A stretch of DNA of 64,000 nt from Pseudomonas sp. FEN. GTDB lineage: Bacteria; Pseudomonadota; Gammaproteobacteria; Pseudomonadales; Pseudomonadaceae. A model generated the notes under the pieces. The model was given only the letters and a program-made list of their open reading frames with translations. It ran no database searches and was not told the DNA's origin. Positions within the stretch are counted from its first letter, which is position 1. Each line of letters opens with the position of its first letter. The DNA is taken from contig NZ_CAJFDC010000007.1 of assembly GCF_904067045.1 (NCBI RefSeq), positions 372,001-436,000 of the forward strand, in the 5' to 3' direction. The translations under genes were made by a program, and so were the position numbers. This document shows positions 48,453 through 57,069 of the stretch, one piece after another.

Positions 48453-49676
48453 ATGAAAATCCTGTTCGTCCATCAGAATTTCCCCGGTCAATACCTGCAT
48501 CTTGCACGCTTTCTGAGCGCTGACCCCAGCCATGAAGTCGTGTTTATCACACAGCGCAAAGCCGCGACCTTGCCCCGGCTCAAAACCATCAGGTATCAAC
48601 CGAGTCGCAGGGTCACACCGAACCTGCATCACTATTTAGTGGATGCCGAGGCCGGCATATTGAATGCGCAGGCGGTTGTGCGCGTCGCGCTTGATTTGAA
48701 GCAATCCGGCTTCGTACCGGACGTAATGCTGGGGCACAATGGCTGGGGCGAAATCTGGTACTTGAAGGAGGTTTATCCGCAAGCACCCTTGCTCGGCTAT
48801 TTTGAATTTTTTTATCACTTACGCGGTGCTGACGTGGATTTCGACCCCGCGGTATCGCCGCCGTTCGACAGCGGGCCACGTCTGCGCACTAAAAATCTCG
48901 GTAACTTGATGGGGCTCGATGCCGTCGATCTAGGGCAGTGTCCGACCGAGTGGCAGAAGTCGCTGTACCCAAAGCGCTATCAGTCACTGCTACATGTCAT
49001 GCACGACGGCGTCGATACGCGTGCCGTGACGCCCGATGCCACCGCACACTTAAGGATTCCGAATACCGACATCGATATCGCGTGTGGAGACGAGATCGTT
49101 ACGTATGTCGGACGCAATTTGGAACCGTATCGCGGCTTTCCGCAGTTGATGCGCAGCTTACCCACGATCCTGAGTCAGCGCCCGAATGCACGCGTGTTAA
49201 TTGTTGGCGGTGATGAGATCAGTTATGGCGCGCGCTTGCCGGGAGGACGCACGTATAAGCAGGCGCTATTGAGCGAGTTAGGCGACAGCCTTGATCTTAA
49301 TCGAGTGCATTTTCTCGGCAAAGTACCGTATTCGGTCTTTCTTAAAATTTTGCAAGTGTCCTGCGTACACGTGTATCTGACCTATCCGTTTGTATTGTCA
49401 TGGTCGATGCTGGAAGCGATGTCGGCAGGTTGTGTGATCGTCGGTTCGAAAACCCAGCCCGTCGAGGAGGTAGTACGCCATGGAGAGAACGGCTTACTGG
49501 TTGACTTCTTTTCGCCTGAGCAGATCGCGGATCGCGTGATCGATGTGCTAAAGGAGCCACGAGCGTTCGCCTCGCTGCGGCACAATGCACGTCAAACCAT
49601 TGTGAATCACTACGACCTACAGACGATATGTCTGCCCGCGCATTTGCAGTTATTGCGAATGCTCGCAGACCGTTGA
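48453..49676 (+). CDS. Family 4 glycosyltransferase (GT-B fold)
   Basis: A 407-residue glycosyltransferase. MKILFVHQNFPGQYLHLAR is the standard N-terminal strand-loop of this subgroup. The C-terminal half has VTYVGRNLEPYRGF near residue 215 (donor-side domain start), HFLGKVPYSVF near 290, and the GT4 signature SWSMLEAMSAGCVIVGSKTQ near 320 with the conserved Glu, followed by VEEVVRHGENGLLVDFF. The ATG at 48453 begins the domain and is preferred to an ATG 12 codons earlier. It is divergent from the RTX operon. Related genes are often found beside large adhesins, so modification of the RTX protein or an exopolysaccharide role is possible but unproven. Confidence 0.85.
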   Translation: MKILFVHQNFPGQYLHLARFLSADPSHEVVFITQRKAATLPRLKTIRYQPSRRVTPNLHHYLVDAEAGILNAQAVVRVALDLKQSGFVPDVMLGHNGWGEIWYLKEVYPQAPLLGYFEFFYHLRGADVDFDPAVSPPFDSGPRLRTKNLGNLMGLDAVDLGQCPTEWQKSLYPKRYQSLLHVMHDGVDTRAVTPDATAHLRIPNTDIDIACGDEIVTYVGRNLEPYRGFPQLMRSLPTILSQRPNARVLIVGGDEISYGARLPGGRTYKQALLSELGDSLDLNRVHFLGKVPYSVFLKILQVSCVHVYLTYPFVLSWSMLEAMSAGCVIVGSKTQPVEEVVRHGENGLLVDFFSPEQIADRVIDVLKEPRAFASLRHNARQTIVNHYDLQTICLPAHLQLLRMLADR

Positions 49677-49870
49677 AAAATTCAACTCCAATGGCCCGAA
49701 CATACCAGGCTCGATGCTTTTTCCAAGCACTTAGATTTGGCGCATCCTTCAAGTGACCTGATCTCAGGCCTTCTGCGCCGACTCCAACGCGATTTTTACG
49801 TCTTTCGCCGTTTCCCGGGCGTTACTCGCCCTATATACATGAGCCCTCCAGCGTTTCAAACTTACAGGCT

Positions 49871-50239
49871 CTAAGTCAGGTCTATCTCGAGCGCGAGCAC
49901 CCAGCGGCTAAGTGATGCCAAATACACCAAATCAAGCACATCAAAAAAAACCCATCCTCGAGTCCTTACTGAAAAAGCCTGAACGGCTTGCCTAGGGGAA
50001 ATACGCAGCGTATTACTGGTCGACAAGACTTCATGAGACTTGTTTCCAATGTAAGGCGAATTTCTGGGATCAAGAAGACCGACTTGCAATGTCCCGGAAA
50101 CGTCCGGAAGGCTCAGGGCTAAGGTTTCACCAGTTGCCAAGCGTCCTACAACCGCACCATCAAAGAAAATTTCCAGCGGGATGCACCGGCCGTAGGAGTT
50201 GTCAAGAAGACCTTTCTTCCGATGAATCGTGATTTCCAT
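49871..50239 (-). CDS. Hypothetical protein, 122 residues
   Basis: Starts MEITIHRKKGLLDNSYGRC with TAAGGG seven bases upstream. It reads as a mostly beta domain (PLEIFFDGAVVGRLATGETL, then SLPDVSGTLQVGLLDP) reminiscent of PEGA-like carbohydrate or surface domains, with a hydrophobic C-terminus. I do not recognise the family. It lies alone between the glycosyltransferase (convergent) and an IS110-like relic. Confidence 0.5.
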   Translation of the reverse strand: MEITIHRKKGLLDNSYGRCIPLEIFFDGAVVGRLATGETLALSLPDVSGTLQVGLLDPRNSPYIGNKSHEVLSTSNTLRISPRQAVQAFSVRTRGWVFFDVLDLVYLASLSRWVLALEIDLT

Positions 50240-50297
50240 GTACAGCCCTTAATGTGGTGATCACATAGAGTATCTTGCATTTTGACAACCAGCTACC

Positions 50298-50505
50298 TGG
50301 TCACTCGATACTGGTTTCGAACTGTCTTTTCCAAGGAGGGCGGTCATCGAAATCATCACGTCCGCAAGCTGCGAACTGCCACCCCGAGCAAAGTCCGTAT
50401 CTGACGTCGTTGCCATAAGCTATTGAGTGTGACAAGTGTTTTACCCGGACACTTACCTTGGAATACGTTTTGGGCCAAGCCGATACCAACGGTTTCGATT
50501 TCCAT
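50298..50505 (-). pseudogene. IS110-type transposase relic (N-terminus)
   Basis: From an ATG at 50505 the frame reads MEIETVGIGLAQNVFQ, close to the standard IS110-family start (ETVGIDLAKNVFQ). Two positions of the usual motif have changed, including loss of the catalytic-site Asp. The similarity then fades and another frame continues with FDDRPPWKRQFETSIE. It is a degenerate fragment. The 430 bases from 50240 to 50671 hold nothing else except the terminator below. Confidence 0.42.
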
Positions 50506-50625
50506 GGCTGATTGCCCCTTTGCACAAGTGGATAGCAACACTGCACACCCTGGCACAACGATACGATTATCAGTGGGAGCGTCCACCCCATTGCTTACAT
50601 TCGGTGTTCGTATCGGCATCAACAA

Positions 50626-50655
50626 GAAAGGCCTGAGTTTCTGCAGGCCTTTCTC
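50626..50655 (-). terminator. Terminator of the TolC-type gene
   Basis: A 9-bp stem AAAGGCCTG / CAGGCCTTT with loop AGTTTCT lies 20 bases past the TolC stop. On the minus strand it ends CTTTCTTG. Confidence 0.65.
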
Positions 50656-50671
50656 TGTATCTCAAGGAAGC

Positions 50672-52135
50672 TTAATTTAAGCTCTGCAGGTCCAGGCTCC
50701 CCAGGCTCGACGCCAGTTGAATCCGTGCATTCTGCCACCCGGCCAACGCGGCAATCTGCTGTTGCCGTGCATTGGCTAAGGCCGTCTGGGTCGTAATCAA
50801 TTCCAGTATGCCTGCTACCCCTTTTGCATAGCGCGCTTGTGCCGCATCGAACGCCTGATTGGCGCTGTCGAGAATTTCCTGACCGGTGCGTACATTTTCG
50901 GTGTCGACCTTCAACGTCTGATAATTGCTCCAGACACTGGACGCCACTTGCAGCTCGGTATCGCTCAAGCTGGCTTCCTTGCCTTCGACTTGTGCCTGGG
51001 CGCCACGAACCTGATAGGTACGGGTAAAGCCCTCGAAAATCGGGATGCTGAGCTCTATCCCAATCGAACGGTCCCGGTTGGTCTCACCAAAATACTGCTG
51101 ACCAGCACCGGAACTTTGCGGTTGATTGCTGTAGCTGTATTTGCCAACAAAACTGATCGTTGGCCGCCCTTGTGCTCGAATGACTTCTTCGTGGGCCTGG
51201 GCCGCCGCCAGCTCTGCCCGGGCCGCAATCAACGAAGGATGACGCTCTTCAGCCGTTTGCAGTAACTGATCGACGGACTGCACAAAGGACGCCTCGGGCA
51301 ACATGACCTTATCTGCGTCGACCAAATGTAGGGGAGCGTTCGGGCGCCGCCCCATGTCGATAGCCATCAGGCCCAGCGCGGATAGCCAATCACCTTCCGC
51401 TTTGTTGCGGTTGAAGGTGGCCTGCGAATACGACGTTTGTGCCTGCAACTGATCACTGAGCGAAGCCACGCCACGCTGCACCCGCATTGCCGCCGCGTCC
51501 AGGACACGCTTTGCATCCGCCTGGATGTCTTGCGTCGCCTGCCTGTTTTTTTGCGCGACGAACGCAGCGTAGTAGTCTTTGACCGTGTTGGCAAAGACCG
51601 TCTGCAATGCACTGTCCTGCCCGGCCAGAGCAGAAGCCAGCAGGCTTTGCGCATAATCGACGTTCGCCGATCTGGCACCAAAATCGTAGAGCACCCATGT
51701 CAGTTTCAGGGCAGCATTTTGGTAGTTGCTGTTGGACTGGACATGGAACGGATTACCTGAAGTGCCATAGCTGGAAGTATGGTCTTTCGCCACTTCCGTG
51801 GTGCTGGCTAACGTCGGCAGATAGGCGGCCTTGGAGACACCGACTTGCGCAGCTTGCGCCTTTACAGTAGCCCACGCCTCTCGGGTTTTCGGATTGCGGC
51901 ACAAGGCACTGGCGACGATATCGGGCAAGGTCAGCTCTGTCTTTGCGCCCTCCGCACAAGCATCCGTTGCGACCGACGGATCAAACATCCGGTTGGCAGG
52001 CGTTGTGGGTACGACACCCAACTGTCGCAATGGATCAATCGGTCCTGATTCGAAAGCCAAACATTGACCAATGCTAACAAAAAATGCACTACACGCAACG
52101 GCATTACGCAGAACACCCCTTCTCAAACTCACCAT
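50672..52135 (-). CDS. TolC-family outer-membrane efflux/secretion protein
   Basis: A 487-residue outer-membrane channel. The ATG at 52135 begins a signal peptide (MVSLRRGVLRNAVACSAFFV, then GQCLA). GGAG sits four bases before it, so I prefer it to a start 91 codons upstream. Two TolC repeats follow: LTLPDIVASALCRNP near residue 68 opens the first, and a second set ends YAKGVAGILELITTQTALAN near residue 450, the typical conserved helix. It supplies the outer-membrane part of the island's type I system, although it lies in a separate transcript 15 kb from the ABC and HlyD genes. Confidence 0.9.
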   Translation of the reverse strand: MVSLRRGVLRNAVACSAFFVSIGQCLAFESGPIDPLRQLGVVPTTPANRMFDPSVATDACAEGAKTELTLPDIVASALCRNPKTREAWATVKAQAAQVGVSKAAYLPTLASTTEVAKDHTSSYGTSGNPFHVQSNSNYQNAALKLTWVLYDFGARSANVDYAQSLLASALAGQDSALQTVFANTVKDYYAAFVAQKNRQATQDIQADAKRVLDAAAMRVQRGVASLSDQLQAQTSYSQATFNRNKAEGDWLSALGLMAIDMGRRPNAPLHLVDADKVMLPEASFVQSVDQLLQTAEERHPSLIAARAELAAAQAHEEVIRAQGRPTISFVGKYSYSNQPQSSGAGQQYFGETNRDRSIGIELSIPIFEGFTRTYQVRGAQAQVEGKEASLSDTELQVASSVWSNYQTLKVDTENVRTGQEILDSANQAFDAAQARYAKGVAGILELITTQTALANARQQQIAALAGWQNARIQLASSLGSLDLQSLN

Positions 52136-52408
52136 GCCGCTCCACTCATCCTTTGACGTGTTGCCCGTGTTATTTGAAATGACCTTAAATGGCGGTAGAA
52201 ATCGGACGCCACGCAGCTTCAGCTCCCGAGCGAGGATCAAACTCGTAACGCCTATCGGCGACGCACCGGCAGCTTCTGGCACCTCAACTATGTCACCAAT
52301 GCTGCCATGATGAGTACAGCTTTCCTGAGCCTGATGAACGCATGCGACGGTGAGAAAGATGCAAGAACCGAAAATTCTGGTCATGGACAATCGCACGAGT
52401 GATGCCAT

Positions 52409-52439
52409 AAAAAAGAGGCCGCATTTGCGGCCTCGTTTT
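52409..52439 (-). terminator. Rho-independent terminator
   Basis: An 8-bp stem GAGGCCGC / GCGGCCTC with loop ATTT is followed on the minus strand by TTTTTTAT. On the plus strand it has GTTTT, so it may work in both directions. It ends transcription arriving from the 52466-53284 region before the TolC-type gene. Confidence 0.75.
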
Positions 52440-52465
52440 CAGTCATTGTCGATTCATGTGCACAG

Positions 52466-52678
52466 AAAAAAAAAGGCCGGGCCTCTTCGATCAGCAATCG
52501 ATCTTATCTCGCCACCCTGAGGCTTTCGGCAAGACCAGGCACGAATTGCCTGGCGGCATGGGCACTCACCTGAAGGGCTTCACCGGCATACGCGCTCCAC
52601 CAGCAAAGCTTATTACAGCTTCAGCGCATGAACAAGCAACGAATACGTATCGCCTGCCAGGACACTCATCGCCATAGT
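52466..52678 (-). ncRNA. Candidate structured RNA or leader
   Basis: A 213-base stretch without a convincing gene. It is GC-rich and holds a perfect 7-bp hairpin CCAGGCA-ATTCG-TGCCTGG near 52550, paired words GCC...GGC around AAGCCTCAGG, and a final GC-rich block followed by nine T residues on the minus strand (52466-52474). This is the look of an independent small RNA or a long structured 3' region of the upstream gene. No known riboswitch consensus fits. Confidence 0.35.
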
Positions 52679-53284
52679 CTACCAAAGCTCGTCTGGCGGA
52701 AACTCTTCTCGCTGGCCACTCAAAATACAATCCCATCCCCACTCACGTAAACGGATATTGCGCTCGTGTTCCTTGATAACTATCACTGGAATTGATTGGT
52801 CTTCTAGGGTAAGTGAAAACTGCGGAGCCATCGCATACATGACATCAAGCCCCATCTTGCCATCCAACAGGCGACACATTATCTTTACACGCCGGGGCCA
52901 GTCTAGGGAGGCTGTCTTTTGACTGCCTCGGTAAGCTAACAGGTTAAGGAAGGCAGATGCATGAATAAAATCTTTATCAATCATCCACATGCGATGGTAT
53001 TGCTCAAGACCCAGAGGAAAAATATCTCGTATTAAAATTCGTAACAGTGGAACGGCAACCCTTCTCTCATGCAGCTCAATACAGAGAAGCAGTAAAACAT
53101 TATAAAGGGAACGCGCAATTTTTTTGGCCAGGGCTATTTTGCTTCTTTCTGATGCGTCACGTAGCAACCATATTAAGCAGGCAAGCACATCTAGGTTGGA
53201 TCTGCGTTCAAGCTTTTTCAGGGTGCGCTGAGTGATGGGTACAGGCTTGAGAAAGCTAGAAACCCCTATATAGGACGTCTCCAA
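52679..53284 (-). CDS. Hypothetical protein, possibly 5'-truncated by an IS
   Basis: A 201-residue ORF that would start with TTG at 53284, preceded by AAGAGG. It is helical and basic at the N-terminus (ITQRTLKKLERRSNLDVLA), Leu-rich in the middle, and ends LREWGWDCILSGQREEF. I do not recognise it. The insertion-sequence end lies only 22 bases upstream and the frame stays open to that point, so the native N-terminus may have been lost. Confidence 0.5.
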   Translation of the reverse strand: METSYIGVSSFLKPVPITQRTLKKLERRSNLDVLACLIWLLRDASERSKIALAKKIARSLYNVLLLLCIELHERRVAVPLLRILIRDIFPLGLEQYHRMWMIDKDFIHASAFLNLLAYRGSQKTASLDWPRRVKIMCRLLDGKMGLDVMYAMAPQFSLTLEDQSIPVIVIKEHERNIRLREWGWDCILSGQREEFPPDELW

Positions 53285-53390
53285 GAGTACCTCTTGAACC
53301 CCTAAGGAAACGCTGATTTATTCCAGCCCGCTCCCCAAGCAGTTCCACCACAGCGCCTGACTTGAGATAATCACGTCCCCCGATACCCCC

Positions 53391-54389
53391 ATGAGCCTGC
53401 CTGTCATGCAATCGAGCTTTTCCGACCTGGAATACACCGCCAAGAAGAAGCTGACACGGCGCGACCGTTTTCTGGCCGAAATCGACGCCGTGACCCCGTG
53501 GCAGGCGCTGATCACAGAGCTGGAACCCTTCTACCCCAAGGGCAAGGGGCCGGGCCGTCCACCTGTGGGCCTGGAGCGGATGTTGCGCATGTATGTGGCC
53601 CAGCAATGTTTCGGCCTGTCCGATGAAGGGATCGAAGACGCGATCTACGACAGCCAGTCGATCCGCCGCTTCGTTGGCATTGATCTGGGACGCGAGGCTG
53701 CTCCGGATGCCACCACCTTGCTGAAGTTTCGTCGCCTGCTCGAAACCCACGCGCTGACCCGCAAAATTTTCGACACCATCAACGGGCATCTGGCCGCCAA
53801 GGGCCTGTTGATGCGTGAAGGAACGATTGTCGATGCCACGCTGATCGCGGCGGCGCCGTCAACCAAAAACCGGGAAAAAGCCCGAGATCCGCAGATGCAC
53901 CAGACGAAAAAAGGCAATCAGTGGTACTTCGGCATGAAGGCGCATATCGGTGTCGATGCCGACTCGGGTCTGGTGCACACCGTGCTGGCGACGGCGGCGA
54001 ATGTGGCCGACGCGACTCAGGCGCATGCCTTGCTGCACGGCGAGGAAACGATAGCGTTCGGCGACACGGGTTATCAGGGCGTCGAGCGACGTAAAGAACA
54101 AAGCGGCCTGAACGTGGACTGGAAGGTGGCGATGAAGCGAGGTCAGCGCAAAGCCTTGCCGGACGATGAGATCGGAGAGTGTATGAACCTGCTGGAAAAG
54201 GCCAAGGCCAGTCTTCGGGCCAAGGTCGAGCATCCGTTTCATGTGATCAAGAATCTGTTCAAGCATCGCAAGGCGCGTTACCGGGGCTTGGCCAAGAACG
54301 AGGTGCAATTATTTTCGCTGTTTGGTTTGGCGAATCTGGTGCTGGCCCGTCGACAAGCGATGTCGATTGACACCCAAGGTGCGTCCTGA
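53391..54389 (+). CDS. IS5-family transposase
   Basis: A 332-residue DDE transposase. Key segments are SFSDLEYTAKKKLTRRDRFL near the start, PDATTLLKFRRLLETH near residue 104, IVDATLIAAAPSTKNRE near 145, GMKAHIGVDADSGLVHTVL near 180 and RAKVEHPFHVIKNLF near 285. No frameshift is seen. It is a different subgroup from the IS at 28091-29283. The frame is complete, so it could supply transposase even if the element's right end is missing. Confidence 0.94.
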   Translation: MSLPVMQSSFSDLEYTAKKKLTRRDRFLAEIDAVTPWQALITELEPFYPKGKGPGRPPVGLERMLRMYVAQQCFGLSDEGIEDAIYDSQSIRRFVGIDLGREAAPDATTLLKFRRLLETHALTRKIFDTINGHLAAKGLLMREGTIVDATLIAAAPSTKNREKARDPQMHQTKKGNQWYFGMKAHIGVDADSGLVHTVLATAANVADATQAHALLHGEETIAFGDTGYQGVERRKEQSGLNVDWKVAMKRGQRKALPDDEIGECMNLLEKAKASLRAKVEHPFHVIKNLFKHRKARYRGLAKNEVQLFSLFGLANLVLARRQAMSIDTQGAS

Positions 54390-54420
54390 GGGGAAGCGCC
54401 AGAAGAGCTGGCACTTCCCC
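54390..54420. terminator. Hairpin after the IS5-family transposase
   Basis: GGGGAAG-C-GCCAG / CTGGC-A-CTTCCCC around AAGAG forms a long stem with one mismatch directly after the transposase stop. Confidence 0.6.
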
Positions 54421-54452
54421 GGAGAATGGGCATTGGGTGAAGCGTATATATA

Positions 54453-54480
54453 GCCCCCAGTGAATGCCATTCCTGGGGGC
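54453..54480 (-). terminator. Terminator-like hairpin downstream of the rescue hrpB
   Basis: GCCCCCAG / CTGGGGGC, an 8-bp stem with a 12-base loop, lies 13 bases past the stop of the island hrpB. On the minus strand it is followed by TATATATACG, not a T run, so termination efficiency is uncertain. Confidence 0.5.
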
Positions 54481-54493
54481 GGCAACTAACTGA

Positions 54494-57016
54494 TCATTGC
54501 TTTCTAGGCTTGGCTCTGGCCGTAGCTTCAGCAACCAATGGATCTTCGGGCCAATAGTGTTTTGGGTATCTACCCTTGAGATCCTTCTTCACCTCCGCAT
54601 AGGTGCTGCGCCAGAAGTTCGCGAGATCCTGGGTGACTTGCACAGGCCTGCGGGCCGGCGACAGGAGGTGCAGAATCAGCGGCTGCTTACCTTGAGCTAT
54701 GCGTGGGGTTTCTGCCAGGCCAAACAGCTCCTGCAGCCGCACAGCGAGAATGGGGGGATGTTGCGAGTAGTCAATACGGATGTTCGAGCCGGACGGCACC
54801 TGGATCGCCTGAGGCGCATGGGCCTCCAGCTCCTGTGGAAGCGGCCAAGGCAGGAGGTTTCTTACTATCGACGACAGATCCAGCTGGCTGAAATGGCTGA
54901 GCCTGGCGACTTTGCCCAGGTACGGCGTGAGCCACTCTTCGAGCGTATCGAGGAGGTTGGCATCGCTGAGATCGGGCCACATGCTCTCTGCCTGGCCACC
55001 CTGGATATCCAGCTGACGCAGCAGATCGACCCGCGCTTGCCACTGCCGCAGCTCAGGGTTCCAAGGTAGGAGTTCGATACCCTTGCGCCTCACGAGGTTG
55101 ACCAAAGCGAGTGAGCGTGCCTGCTCATCCAGACTTGGCAGAGGAGCTGTGGACAGTATCAGCTGCCCAACCTTCAGCTGCCGCTCAGCCTTGAGCACCC
55201 CTTCCCTCTCGTCCCAGTCGACTTCATCGACAGACCTTACAAGGTCAGCCAACTCGTCATCGAACAGGTTCGGATCGAGGTCACTCGCCAAGTAGATCCG
55301 CTCCTCACGCTGGCCTTGCCGGCTACCCAGGTCGGCCACCACCAGCCACTCGTGCTTGGTGAGAGCATCAGGTTCTGAGAACACTGCAGCCCGCCCGTTG
55401 GAGAGGCGATACTCAGATGTACTTGCACGCCTCTGGAGGCCGATCCGGTCAGGGTATGCGAACGCTAGTAGGCATCCCACCCATCTCGGGTGATCGAGCT
55501 CGCTAACGGGGCTGGAGGCCTTCCCTCGCAGGAGAGATCGGTACTGCCGAGCAGACTGCTTCACCCGCTGGAAGGAGCCACCGCTTCGACGTGAATGTTG
55601 CTCGCCTGACAAGGCACTCAGCCTGGTGTGAAGGTCGGCACCTGCTCCACGTAGGATGTCCTTCTCGCCCAGCAGCGCCGCGATGTTACACCCCAGGTCA
55701 TCCAGGCCCATCGCGTTGCATTTGATGAGCATGTGAGCGATCCGTGGATGCGCAGGGAGCTCACTCATAGCCGATCCGTGTAATGTGAGCTGACCAGAAT
55801 CATCGAGTGCACCCAGGCGCTTCAGCAGGTCTCTGGCTTGGGCGAAGGGAGCTACTGGAGGTTGGTCGAGCCAGATCATTTCCTCTGGCTTCATTCCCCA
55901 CCGGGCCAACTGGAGTGCCAGGGCTGCGAGATCTGCCTGCAAGATCTCTGGGGTGCTGTAGCCGGCCATTTGCTCATGCTGCGACTCCGACCACAGGCGA
56001 TAGCAAACGCCTGGCTCCAATCGCCCTGCCCGTCCTGCACGCTGGGTAGCGCTGGCCTTCGAGATACGCTGCGTGTCGAGTCGGGTCATACCACTGCGAG
56101 GATCGAACTTCGGCACTCGCTCAAGGCCACTGTCCACCACCACCCTGACGCCTTCGATGGTCAGACTGGTCTCAGCGATGTTCGTGGCCAATACGATCTT
56201 TCGGGAGCCGCTAGGTGCCGGGTCAATCGCAGCACGCTGAGCGTTGAGATCAAGGTCACCGTATAACGGGCATACGATCACATCAGGACGGTTGCACAGT
56301 TGCTCCTTTAGAGACTCAGCAACCCACCGAATCTCTGCCTGGCCAGGAAGGAAAACTAAGATGCTTCCTGGCTGCTCGTTGATGGCTGCCAGGCAGGTGT
56401 CTGTGACCCGCGCATCTATACGCTCGCCTGGCTGATATTGGCTACCCCAAACAGTCGAGACCGGATACATCCGCCCTTCGCTGGTGACCACAGGCGCATT
56501 ATTCAGCACCTTTGAAAGACGAGCGCCTTCCAGTGTTGCGGACATCAGGAGCAGCTTCAGCGGGGACTCATCACACAGCAGTTCGCGGCCACTCAGGCAC
56601 AGAGCCAGTGCAAGGTCAGAGTCAAGGTTTCGAAGGTGGTACTCATCGAAGATGACCACACCCACACCATCCAGCGCAGGATCATCTTGCAGCCGGCGAG
56701 CCAGGATACCTTCGGTGACCACTTCGATCTGGGTTCGCGGGCCTACCTTGCTTTCAAGGCGAATGCGGTAGCCAACGGTTTCACCAACCTTCTCACCCAG
56801 CTCACTCGCCAAACGCTCAGCAGCCGCCCGAGCAGCCAGTCGGCGAGGTTCGAGCATCAGGATCTTCTGGTCACCAAGCCAAGGCTCATTCAGCAGCGCC
56901 AGGGGCACCCGAGTGGTCTTACCCGCACCAGGTGGCGCTTCAAGGATCACTTCGTTGCGGTTAGCCAGGGCCTCTCGCAGGTCTGGCAATACGAGGTCAA
57001 TAGGTAGAGAAATCAT
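54494..57016 (-). CDS. hrpB: Complete island-borne ATP-dependent helicase HrpB (rescue copy)
   Basis: An 840-residue HrpB, the normal family length. It starts MISLPIDLVLPDLREALANR at 57016 with GGGAG upstream; an upstream in-frame extension has no family match. Motif I is [12 protein letters not shown], Ia [44 protein letters not shown] and VI QRAGRAGR, all intact. The HrpB C-terminus ends VAEATARAKPRKQ. At protein level it closely follows the split native gene, but most third codon positions differ. Around the insertion target it reads DEYHLRNLD instead of DEFHERSLD. It is on the same strand as native hrpB and starts 54 bases after the stop of the truncated native ORF, so it is placed to use the native promoter. 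Confidence 0.95.
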   Translation of the reverse strand: MISLPIDLVLPDLREALANRNEVILEAPPGAGKTTRVPLALLNEPWLGDQKILMLEPRRLAARAAAERLASELGEKVGETVGYRIRLESKVGPRTQIEVVTEGILARRLQDDPALDGVGVVIFDEYHLRNLDSDLALALCLSGRELLCDESPLKLLLMSATLEGARLSKVLNNAPVVTSEGRMYPVSTVWGSQYQPGERIDARVTDTCLAAINEQPGSILVFLPGQAEIRWVAESLKEQLCNRPDVIVCPLYGDLDLNAQRAAIDPAPSGSRKIVLATNIAETSLTIEGVRVVVDSGLERVPKFDPRSGMTRLDTQRISKASATQRAGRAGRLEPGVCYRLWSESQHEQMAGYSTPEILQADLAALALQLARWGMKPEEMIWLDQPPVAPFAQARDLLKRLGALDDSGQLTLHGSAMSELPAHPRIAHMLIKCNAMGLDDLGCNIAALLGEKDILRGAGADLHTRLSALSGEQHSRRSGGSFQRVKQSARQYRSLLRGKASSPVSELDHPRWVGCLLAFAYPDRIGLQRRASTSEYRLSNGRAAVFSEPDALTKHEWLVVADLGSRQGQREERIYLASDLDPNLFDDELADLVRSVDEVDWDEREGVLKAERQLKVGQLILSTAPLPSLDEQARSLALVNLVRRKGIELLPWNPELRQWQARVDLLRQLDIQGGQAESMWPDLSDANLLDTLEEWLTPYLGKVARLSHFSQLDLSSIVRNLLPWPLPQELEAHAPQAIQVPSGSNIRIDYSQHPPILAVRLQELFGLAETPRIAQGKQPLILHLLSPARRPVQVTQDLANFWRSTYAEVKKDLKGRYPKHYWPEDPLVAEATARAKPRKQ

Positions 57017-57069
57017 CGAGGCTCCCAAATCAGGGAGGCAGTATACGACGGGCTCTGTGGAGAGGTGAT

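Larger units (their letters stand above)
53306..54420 (+). mobile_element. IS5-family element, right end unclear
   Basis: The left end is GGAAACGCTGATTTATTCC at 53306, directly after CTAA (53302-53305), a valid IS5-group target sequence. A complete transposase follows. Beyond its stop I find neither the complementary repeat (AAATCAGCGTTTCC) nor a second CTAA flanking it, so the right end seems lost or altered before the rescue hrpB terminators. The right coordinate given is approximate. Confidence 0.7.

Noticed and set aside
52466..52678. Match to cobalamin, glycine or c-di-GMP riboswitch
   Set aside because: The conserved core words of these riboswitches are absent; only generic hairpins and a T run are present.
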